Below, piece after piece: positions 1 to 5,003 of a stretch of DNA of 10,416 bases. Under the pieces are notes generated by a model, which saw nothing but the letters and a program-made list of their open reading frames with translations, was not told where the DNA came from and made no database searches. Both the position numbers and the translations under genes were made by a program. Each line of letters begins with the position of its first letter. The stretch's first letter is position 1. The DNA is from JAATFY01 sp049276515 (GTDB lineage: Bacteria; Pseudomonadota; Alphaproteobacteria; UBA9219). The DNA lies in contig JBASWO010000162.1 of the NCBI GenBank assembly GCA_049276515.1, positions 1 to 10,416 on the forward strand. The letters run 5' to 3'.

Positions 1-341
1 GCTATGGACTGTAATTCACGTTTAAAAGTTGTCAGCTCGCCGATCTTGCCATCTATTTCAGCAATCTTGCCCTGCAAGCGTTCATAGATTTGTTCGCAAT
101 TGCTCTCGGATGAACCACGCACGACGAATAAATCTTTAATTTCTTCCAATGTAAAGTTGAGGAGCTTAGCGCGTTGGATAAATTGCAACCGCAACAGGCT
201 ATCCTCGGTAAAAACACGATAGCCATTCGCTTTCCGGCCTTCGGACTTGATGAGGCCGAGACGTTCATAGTAACGCAGTGTGTCGGAACGAACCCCGCAC
301 GCTTTCGCCAATTTTCCGATTGTTAATCCAGACACGACCAT
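1..341 (-). CDS. MerR-family heavy-metal-responsive transcriptional activator (C-terminus cut by window edge)
   Basis: This is a cytoplasmic DNA-binding regulator of the MerR family, which untwists long-spacer promoters when metal is bound. About 113 residues are visible. The winged helix-turn-helix lies at residues 7-31 (TIGKLAKACGVRSDTLRYYE followed by RLGLI), then a second HTH wing to about residue 70, then the start of the antiparallel dimerisation helix (residues 82-113). Cys82, in the context SNCEQIYERL, sits where ZntR, CueR and MerR place the conserved metal-ligand cysteine at the start of that helix. The other ligands would be in the C-terminal metal loop, which is off the window, so the metal (Hg, Cd, Zn, Pb or Cu) cannot be read. 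The start is ATG at 341; no strong Shine-Dalgarno is seen. Its own MerR-type promoter lies directly upstream, so it is probably autoregulated and may head an operon continuing leftward. Heavy-metal MerR subgroup is confident; specificity is unknown. Confidence 0.9.
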   Translation of the reverse strand, partial: MVVSGLTIGKLAKACGVRSDTLRYYERLGLIKSEGRKANGYRVFTEDSLLRLQFIQRAKLLNFTLEEIKDLFVVRGSSESNCEQIYERLQGKIAEIDGKIGELTTFKRELQSI

Positions 342-362
342 CTCATTTTTAAAGACGGACAC

Positions 363-394
363 ATTGTAAACCTTAGAGCTAACTCAAAGGTCAA
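363..394 (-). promoter_or_regulatory. MerR-type long-spacer promoter with operator dyad
   Basis: Read on the minus strand, a -35 TTGACC (389-394) and a -10 TACAAT (363-368) are separated by 20 bp, longer than the usual 17 and typical of MerR-activated promoters (19-20 bp). The spacer holds a 22-bp dyad at 370-391 with arms ACCTTAGAG and CTCAAAGGT, matching at 8 of 9 positions. The dyad resembles known heavy-metal MerR operators. The predicted transcript starts about 14 nt before the MerR ATG, so this is an autoregulatory promoter. It is inferred from sequence only; whether it also affects the divergent csp gene is unknown. Confidence 0.8.
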
Positions 395-488
395 GGTTTC
401 AATAAACCTGATATTTCTTATACTTGGCATAGTTCCCTTATTAAAGACTCCATAGGCTTGCGGCTCACATACTTAAATGGAGGACACT

Positions 489-836
489 ATGCAGAACACT
501 CACATACAGGAATGTATCAAGAATTGTTGGCAATGCCGCACGGAATGCCAAGAAACACTCTTTAATCATTGCCTCAAAGAAGGCGGCAAACACGTCGAAG
601 CCGAGCATGTCAAATTGATGATGGACTGCATCCAAATTTGTCAGGTATCAGCAGACTTCATGACGAGAGGCTCAAAACTTCACGAAAGCGTCTGTGCTGC
701 ATGTGCAGATATTTGTGAGGCGTGCGCAAAGTCATGTGATGCAATTGGCGGTGAGAAAATGAAGCAATGCGCTGAAGCCTGCCGTCGCTGCGCTAAAACC
801 TGTCGCGACATGGGTAATATGAAAAAGGCCGCTTAA
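489..836 (+). CDS. Four-helix-bundle copper storage protein (Csp3-like, DUF326)
   Basis: Predicted cytosolic copper storage protein of 115 residues. The family forms tetramers of four-helix bundles whose core is lined with cysteines that bind many Cu(I) ions. Sixteen cysteines are visible (9, 13, 16, 20, 28, 47, 51, 69, 72, 76, 79, 83, 94, 98, 101, 105), mostly spaced CxxxC or CxxC so that they face one side of helices. No Tat or Sec signal is present, which fits the cytosolic Csp3 type rather than exported Csp1. Start choice: an upstream in-frame ATG at 477 exists, but GGAGGA at 479-484 sits properly before the ATG at 489, giving MQNTHIQEC as the N-terminus. It lies between a MerR regulator and a DUF4396 membrane protein, consistent with copper handling. 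Family assignment is strong; copper binding is inferred from the family and the cysteine pattern. Confidence 0.9.
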   Translation: MQNTHIQECIKNCWQCRTECQETLFNHCLKEGGKHVEAEHVKLMMDCIQICQVSADFMTRGSKLHESVCAACADICEACAKSCDAIGGEKMKQCAEACRRCAKTCRDMGNMKKAA

Positions 837-839
837 TCT

Positions 840-856
840 CTTGTTAAGTTAACAAG
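840..856. repeat. Perfect 17-bp dyad just after csp
   Basis: CTTGTTAA-G-TTAACAAG is a perfect 8-bp inverted repeat around one central base, 3 bp after the csp stop codon. It has the look of a protein-binding site rather than a terminator, because the loop would be too short and no T-tract follows. Function unknown. Confidence 0.5.
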
Positions 857-869
857 TGCTTTGCCCACC

Positions 870-907
870 AAAAAAGTCTTCGTAAGCTTGAAAACTCACG
901 AAGACTT
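870..907 (-). terminator. Hairpin with T-tract on the minus strand
   Basis: Ten-bp perfect arms AAGTCTTCGT (874-883) and ACGAAGACTT (898-907) enclose a 14-nt loop. A run of six A at 870-875 means a U-tract follows the stem only on minus-strand transcripts, so as an intrinsic terminator it points leftward. No minus-strand gene lies immediately to its right, so it may stop antisense transcription. On the plus strand it could still act as a 3'-end-protecting hairpin for the csp mRNA. Confidence 0.5.
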
Positions 908-922
908 CCTACCTATATAATT

Positions 923-1429
923 ATGGAACACAATACCAAAAATCCTGCACATGATTGTTGCTCAAAACCTAAGCCACAGAATCCTCATGAACATGGTGGG
1001 CACAAAGGTTCCGCTTTTCGTGCTGCTGCACACGCGACATTACACTGCCTCACTGGATGCGTAATTGGTGAGGTTATAGGTTTAGCTATAGGTGTTAGTC
1101 TCGGCTTACACCCCTATACATCTATGGCTTTGAGTACAATTCTAGCTTATATCAGCGGCTTCTCGCTCACTATCTTCCCCTTAATGCATAACACGGGACT
1201 TACATTCAAATCGGCTTTTCATGCTATTTGGCTTGGCGAAGTTGTGTCAATCGGGGTCATGGAACTGATCATGAACAGTATCGACTATCATATGGGCGGC
1301 ATGCGTTCAGGATCGGTCATGAGTCCATTGTTTTGGGAGGCGCTAGCTGTTGCTATTCCTGCTGGCTACATCGCAGCTTTCCCGGTCAACGCTTGGCTTA
1401 TTAAGCGACAGCTTAAAAAGTGCCATTAG
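923..1429 (+). CDS. DUF4396 family integral membrane protein with metal-binding-like N-terminal tail
   Basis: A 168-residue inner-membrane protein. The N-terminal 30 residues are soluble and rich in His and Cys (H3, H10, C12, C13, H22, H24, H27), suggesting metal binding. The signature HATLHCLTGCVIGEVIG at residues 37-53 is the hallmark I associate with DUF4396. Four hydrophobic segments lie at about 44-62, 66-88, 97-116 and 136-158, and the end NAWLIKRQLKKCH (156-168) is basic and so probably cytoplasmic. DUF4396 proteins are of unknown biochemical function but often sit with copper genes; here the neighbour is a copper storage protein. No Shine-Dalgarno is visible before the ATG; no other in-frame start precedes the signature. 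Family is confident; a role in copper handling is inferred from context. Confidence 0.85.
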   Translation: MEHNTKNPAHDCCSKPKPQNPHEHGGHKGSAFRAAAHATLHCLTGCVIGEVIGLAIGVSLGLHPYTSMALSTILAYISGFSLTIFPLMHNTGLTFKSAFHAIWLGEVVSIGVMELIMNSIDYHMGGMRSGSVMSPLFWEALAVAIPAGYIAAFPVNAWLIKRQLKKCH

Positions 1430-1448
1430 AAACGAGAGGCATAGTTTC

Positions 1449-1479
1449 TTGACTATATCCTATCCTAGGGGGTAGGATA
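1449..1479 (+). promoter_or_regulatory. Promoter with CsoR/RcnR-type G-tract operator
   Basis: The operator TATCCTA-GGGGG-TAGGATA (1461-1479) is a perfect 7-bp inverted repeat around five G, the layout recognised by RcnR/CsoR/InrS-family repressors (a G-tract flanked by AT-rich arms). A -35 TTGACT (1449-1454) and a -10 TAGGAT (1473-1478) are 18 bp apart, so the operator fills the spacer and covers the -10. A bound repressor would block RNA polymerase. It lies immediately before the repressor gene, indicating negative autoregulation of the whole repressor-exporter operon. Confidence 0.85.
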
Positions 1480-1484
1480 CGGCC

Positions 1485-1751
1485 ATGAGTGTTCACAAAA
1501 GTCACACTGACATCAGTAAACGCCTCAAGCGCGCTAACGGTCATTTGAACAAAATTATCGAGATGATTGCGGACGAGCGCCCCTGCCTCGACCTCGCGCA
1601 ACAATTGCATGCTGTCGAAAAAGCCATCCACAGCGCCAAAGCCGTTCTCATACAAGACCATATTGATCACTGCCTTGAACACAGTATCGAAGGCAAGAAG
1701 GGCGCACATGCAGCCCTCAAAGAGTTTAAAGAAATCACCAAATACCTATGA
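1485..1751 (+). CDS. CsoR/RcnR-family metal-sensing transcriptional repressor
   Basis: An all-helical repressor of 88 residues, the normal family length, that releases DNA on binding metal. Candidate ligands are Cys34, His59 and Cys63, whose spacing (25 and 4) equals the C36-H61-C65 set of Cu(I)-sensing CsoR. RcnR has His in the last position. Extra N-terminal histidines (H4, H7) could supply the fourth ligand used by Ni/Co sensors; the Ni sensor InrS also combines C-H-C with an additional His. The adjacent exporter is RcnA-like, so Ni or Co is the more likely physiological signal, but Cu(I) cannot be excluded given the copper genes upstream. The ATG at 1485 has no Shine-Dalgarno and lies where transcription should start, suggesting leaderless translation. 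The stop overlaps the rcnA start as ATGA, implying translational coupling. Confidence 0.9.
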   Translation: MSVHKSHTDISKRLKRANGHLNKIIEMIADERPCLDLAQQLHAVEKAIHSAKAVLIQDHIDHCLEHSIEGKKGAHAALKEFKEITKYL

Positions 1752-2845
1752 CCCCTTTCTCTGAACTTCTTCAACAAGGCACCGCCCACGCATGGCTCTT
1801 TGCGCCTAGCGCAATATTGCTCGGTGCATTGCATGGGTTAGAGCCAGGTCATTCTAAAACGATGATGGCGGCCTTTATTGTCGCTGTACGCGGAACTGTT
1901 GGACAAGCCATTCTATTAGGCTTGGCAGCGACAGCCTCCCACACGGCTATTGTATGGCTTGTCGCTTTGCTCGGCATGTATTTCGGCAATCAATGGACGG
2001 CGGAAGCTTCCGAGCCCTATCTTCAATTGGCTTCATCAGTTCTTATTATTGGCGTTGCTATATGGATGTTATGGCGCACATGGCGCGATCAACAGCAAGA
2101 GAAGAAGCCCAATGGCCATCACCACCATCACGATGAAGTGCACAAGATTGAAACCAGCAAAGGGCTGGCCTACCTATCGGTATTTGAAGATCATGTACCA
2201 CCAAGGTTCCGACTACGTTTCACAGGTCATAATAGCTCATGGCCTGTAGCTGAAAAACTTATGGTTGAAACTCTGCGCTCGGACGGAAAGCGCGAAGTAT
2301 TTTCATTTGTTAGCCATGGCGACTACCTAGAGTCAGAAGAAATAATTCCTGAACCCCATGAATTTTTGGCAACCTTACGACTTGTCCACGGCGATCATAT
2401 TCATGAGTATTTCTCGTCCTTTCATGAATCAGGTCATATGCATGATCATTCTCACGCACCAGAGTTTGAGGATGCTCACCAAAAAGCCCATGCCAATGAT
2501 ATCCAACAACGTTTCACTGGCCGCAGTGTAACAACAGGCCAGATTATTCTGTTTGGCTTAACTGGCGGCTTAATCCCGTGCCCCGCAGCAATCACTGTGC
2601 TCTTACTTTGCCTCCAATTGAAACAAATCACTCTTGGCGTTGCACTTGTTCTCTGTTTCAGTATTGGCTTGGCCCTAACAATGGTTGCCTCTGGTGTGCT
2701 GGCCGCTCTAAGCGTCAAACATATTAGCAAACGCTGGTCAGGCTTCGGCAAATTGGCGCGACGTGCGCCTTATTTTTCCAGCGCACTGATTATTTCTATC
2801 GGCTTCTATGTTGGTTATCAGGGTTGGCTAGGACTTCATCTTTAA
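1748..2845 (+). CDS. rcnA: RcnA-type nickel/cobalt efflux permease (NicO family) with inserted loop domain
   Basis: Inner-membrane exporter of Ni2+/Co2+, 365 residues. The N-terminal half closely resembles E. coli RcnA: FAPSAILLGALHGLEPGHSK at 18-37, including the HGLEPGHSK metal-path motif, and SHTAIVWL at 64-71. The C-terminal half carries LTGGLIPCPAAITVLL (271-286) and KRWSGFGKLARRAPYFSS (328-345). Three membrane segments on each side flank a long hydrophilic loop (about 117-262). That loop starts with five consecutive His (124-128) and ends with a His-rich stretch (HESGHMHDHSH, 226-236). Between them is an extra domain of about 90 residues (136-225) with FEDHVPPRFRLRF and GDYLES, absent from the shorter E. 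coli protein. The ATG overlaps the repressor stop, so both are co-regulated. Function is confident by homology; metal preference is inferred. Confidence 0.93.
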   Translation: MTPFSELLQQGTAHAWLFAPSAILLGALHGLEPGHSKTMMAAFIVAVRGTVGQAILLGLAATASHTAIVWLVALLGMYFGNQWTAEASEPYLQLASSVLIIGVAIWMLWRTWRDQQQEKKPNGHHHHHDEVHKIETSKGLAYLSVFEDHVPPRFRLRFTGHNSSWPVAEKLMVETLRSDGKREVFSFVSHGDYLESEEIIPEPHEFLATLRLVHGDHIHEYFSSFHESGHMHDHSHAPEFEDAHQKAHANDIQQRFTGRSVTTGQIILFGLTGGLIPCPAAITVLLLCLQLKQITLGVALVLCFSIGLALTMVASGVLAALSVKHISKRWSGFGKLARRAPYFSSALIISIGFYVGYQGWLGLHL

Positions 2846-2857
2846 CTGGTAAAAACA

Positions 2858-3169
2858 ATGAAACATCAAACCGCTATATTATGTCTGACAATGTTGTTGG
2901 TAGCAGCTTGCGGCAAACAAGACGTGCATACCGCCTGCTATAGCAATGGTGACCATGAAAATATGTCTGATGGTCGAATTATAAGAATTTGTGATTGCAT
3001 AACTAATGCCATTGAGAAAGAGGGGGCAACCAAGGAAGAAAGGCTATCAATTATAGCTTGGTTTAATAAGAAGAAAATTGAAACGACAACCACTCAAGAA
3101 TTAGAGAAGTCCAAGGGCATCATAGCTTCTATTACGCAGCTGAAAACCAGATGCGAAGCGGTTAAATAA
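2858..3169 (+). CDS. Small predicted lipoprotein, third gene of the rcnA operon
   Basis: A 103-residue protein with a signal peptide (MKHQTAILCLTMLLVAAC) ending in a lipobox V-A-A-C, with Cys18 as the lipidated residue and Gly at +2, so it should be sorted to the outer membrane. The mature part contains Cys27, Cys45, Cys47 and Cys99, including CDC, which could form disulfides or bind metal, plus a Lys/Glu-rich helical C-terminus. It starts 12 nt after the rcnA stop without its own promoter, so it is probably co-transcribed. It does not look like RcnB, the usual periplasmic partner of RcnA. I do not recognise the family; a periplasmic metal-related role is inferred only from context. Confidence 0.7.
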   Translation: MKHQTAILCLTMLLVAACGKQDVHTACYSNGDHENMSDGRIIRICDCITNAIEKEGATKEERLSIIAWFNKKKIETTTTQELEKSKGIIASITQLKTRCEAVK

Positions 3170-3551
3170 CCCCACCCCTCCCTAGTCGCCATAAAGCCTG
3201 ATTCAGTTTTGATGTCGTATCCACCACAATCAAAAAAGCGCCTGTTACACAAATGACACTTCAAGTCCCTTTTTCAATCAAAAGGGACCAAGGGTACGAT
3301 AATCGGGGTACGTGTTTTTTGCGATGTCGATTTGTTTGACGCATCAAGCAGATATCGGAAATGTTATAATTCCTCTCGGGCACCATCTCTCAGCACCATC
3401 AAAACGACTCACCTTTGTTGAGTATGGATTGCAATCAATAGATTCAAATCGTTATGGTTAATGTTGCTGCAGCAGAAATTTTCAGGCTGTTGCCATTTTT
3501 GGATTTCCGTGTCTATCCTTATGCATACTGCGCAAAATAGTGAGGATTAAT
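3170..3551. other. Non-coding gap with a hairpin and a promoter-like site
   Basis: No credible gene is seen in these 382 bases. GTCCCTTTT (3265-3273) and AAAAGGGAC (3280-3288) form a perfect 9-bp stem with a 6-nt loop; no U-tract follows, so it is at best a factor-assisted terminator or processing signal for the rcnA operon. An extended -10, TGTTATAAT, lies at 3362-3370 with no good -35; a transcript from it would start near 3377 and run about 175 nt before the next gene. Confidence 0.5.
3362..3370 (+). promoter_or_regulatory. Extended -10 promoter element (TGTTATAAT)
   Basis: TGN followed by a consensus TATAAT is the extended -10 form, which can work without a strong -35. TTGACG at 3336-3341 is 23 bp away, too far to pair. 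It faces the small gene at 3552 and would give a long leader of about 175 nt. Confidence 0.4.
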
Positions 3552-3899
3552 ATGTCACGTTCAAAGGGCGATTATATAAATATGCCATCCGACATTGTTG
3601 AGCCCACCCCTGAACACATAAGAAGGGCCAGTCCGTTTCTTAGAAAATTATCGTGTGGGGCACTGCACGCAACAACAGTACAGATGACGCGCAGCTTCCG
3701 TGATGCACGCCATCTTATTGAAAGAGGCGTCAATTCTAGGCAAGGCGAGTTTTTTGACTTTAACTCGCTGCCCGCAACCGCAAAGCAGGCTGCCTTATCT
3801 TTAGAGAATGAGCACAAGGTGAAGTTAGAGATACGGGATGGACGAACTATAGTTACCAGCAGGCCAGGCCTCTTGGCACGCGTATTTGCGCTGGGTTAG
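3552..3899 (+). CDS. Small hypothetical protein, 115 residues
   Basis: I do not recognise this protein. The start is chosen at ATG 3552 because GAGGA (3542-3546) lies five bases upstream; an in-frame GTG at 3540 is less likely. It has no signal peptide or membrane segment. Residues 20-65 (PEHIRRASPFLRKLSCG through DARHLIERGV) look helical and basic; the C-terminal part (KVKLEIRDGRTIVTSRPG) looks like beta-strands. It ends 28 bp before the convergent end of the minus-strand gene string and stands alone, between the rcnA operon and the rlmB cluster. Coding status is supported by a good ribosome binding site and by an open frame that spans most of the gap between neighbours. Confidence 0.55.
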   Translation: MSRSKGDYINMPSDIVEPTPEHIRRASPFLRKLSCGALHATTVQMTRSFRDARHLIERGVNSRQGEFFDFNSLPATAKQAALSLENEHKVKLEIRDGRTIVTSRPGLLARVFALG

Positions 3900-3927
3900 T
3901 TCTGCATAACTTCATTTTTTGACTTAG

Positions 3928-4260
3928 CTAAAAGACTATAAATGTTGCTGCCGCTGATGCGGCGTTCGCCATTAAAGACAGTGTTAATCCAAGTGCGAAC
4001 CTATTGCGCTTTTCTTTATAGAAAATCGCATAAGCACAAGCTTCTCCCAGAAAGACAATCACTTCACCTTTTATAAAATAGTCCCACCAGAGATAATCCT
4101 GACCTTCGAGGACATTGCGCAACCACAGTGAAAAAAGAGGCTGGGTTGCACAATTGAGAATGAAAGAAAAAATAAGAAGACGAGGAAGATCGAGCCTTTT
4201 CCAGGTGCCATAAATTGTAAGCACCACAGCTTCGATCAAAAGAGTGGCAAGAAGCTCCAT
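3928..4260 (-). CDS. Small four-helix membrane protein, partner of the upstream secreted protein
   Basis: A 110-residue inner-membrane protein with four hydrophobic segments at about 2-19, 26-47, 62-81 and 88-110. Between segments 2 and 3 is a short Trp/acidic loop (EGQDYLWWDYF). Glu10 within the first helix and Glu66 and Glu73 in the third are membrane-embedded acidic residues. The ATG follows the stop of the preceding secreted-protein gene by only 3 nt (the sequence between is GGG), so translation is likely coupled and the products may act together. I do not recognise a named family; no function can be assigned. Confidence 0.7.
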   Translation of the reverse strand: MELLATLLIEAVVLTIYGTWKRLDLPRLLIFSFILNCATQPLFSLWLRNVLEGQDYLWWDYFIKGEVIVFLGEACAYAIFYKEKRNRFALGLTLSLMANAASAAATFIVF

Positions 4261-4263
4261 CCC

Positions 4264-4629
4264 TTAGTTCTCAGTGATGGTAAATACTCCATTTTCAACG
4301 CGTCCTGTGTAGGTAGCATTGAAGGCTTTCTTCGTGAAAATATTACTGGTGCGCTCTGTATCGTCTGCCAGGACAAGTTTTAACTGCATGTAAGGGGCAA
4401 AACCATAGGCCACGGCATGGCAACAACTTTCATCACACTTCAAACCTTGTGGACCCAACTGTGGCAAAGGTCGTGCATCCGAACATGAGGCAACTTCACA
4501 TTGCAAAAGCTCGCCACTCTTTATTTTTAATCCTTGGGTAAAAGAAAATGCTGCTGTTGGTTTAGGGCCAAGATCTGCTTGTGCATAGAAGGGTGTCAGC
4601 AGAACTAAGACAAAAATCCAATATTTCAT
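4264..4629 (-). CDS. Secreted Cys-containing protein of unknown function (N-terminal DLGPKP motif)
   Basis: A 121-residue exported protein. Residues 1-18 form a Sec signal peptide ending AQA, with predicted cleavage before DLGPKP. The mature part starts with this Asp-Leu-Gly-Pro-Lys-Pro motif followed by a beta-rich segment, then contains Cys44, Cys49, Cys65, Cys69 and Cys70; an odd number means one may be free or bind a ligand. The segment AYGFAPYMQLKLVLAD (74-89) and the following strands suggest a small beta-sandwich. The motif pattern resembles an unnamed family of secreted proteins often followed by a small membrane protein, as here, but this is from memory and no function is known. AGAGGA precedes the ATG at a normal distance. 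Confidence 0.75.
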   Translation of the reverse strand: MKYWIFVLVLLTPFYAQADLGPKPTAAFSFTQGLKIKSGELLQCEVASCSDARPLPQLGPQGLKCDESCCHAVAYGFAPYMQLKLVLADDTERTSNIFTKKAFNATYTGRVENGVFTITEN

Positions 4630-4639
4630 ACCTGTCCTC

Positions 4640-4978
4640 TTATGAATGGGATGCTACGAGAGCCTTCTCTTTGAGACGACGCCTATAGTCTTGCATACGT
4701 TGCGTAGCTTTTAAACGGTCACGTCTTTTGCGTTCTTGCGGTGACAAAACCGAGAGAGCTGCTCTATTTGATGCCGGTAATACATTAAAAGGGCTCAAAC
4801 CCTTCTGTTTAGAAATGCGATATATAGCCGATACTAAAGTTGGGTCATGACGCCGTATATCCTGCAACTTAACGCGACCCTGCCTTATATCCTCGCCCCA
4901 CACCTCATCTAAAAATAAGAAGGGATCGCCTGATATACTTATACCTAGAAATTTTCTGCGCACTTTAATGCTATTCAC
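4640..4978 (-). CDS. Small basic hypothetical protein, 112 residues
   Basis: I do not recognise this protein. It begins with GTG at 4978, preceded by AAGAG seven bases upstream, and lies 25 bp after the rlmB stop and 10 bp before the secreted-protein gene, so it is probably part of one transcript. The N-terminal half is mixed (FLGISISGDPFLFLDEVWGEDI). The C-terminal part (residues 78-105, LSPQERKRRDRLKATQRM onward) is strongly basic and helical, like a nucleic-acid-binding or coiled-coil tail. No cysteines, signal peptide or membrane segment are present. Confidence 0.6.
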   Translation of the reverse strand: MNSIKVRRKFLGISISGDPFLFLDEVWGEDIRQGRVKLQDIRRHDPTLVSAIYRISKQKGLSPFNVLPASNRAALSVLSPQERKRRDRLKATQRMQDYRRRLKEKALVASHS

Positions 4979-5003
4979 AATAATACTCTTATAAATTTAT
5001 ACC

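Noticed and set aside
916..921. TATAAT as a promoter for the DUF4396 gene
   Set aside because: It ends one base before the ATG, so transcription would start inside the gene, and no -35 lies at a workable distance.
1430..1484. NiCo or other metal riboswitch before the repressor-exporter operon
   Set aside because: The predicted transcript starts at the ATG, leaving no room for a leader; the G-tract dyad fits a protein operator.
1413..1709. 98-codon open frame on the minus strand
   Set aside because: It lies antisense to the CsoR/RcnR-family repressor, which has clear family residues and an operator; the minus frame has no recognisable features.
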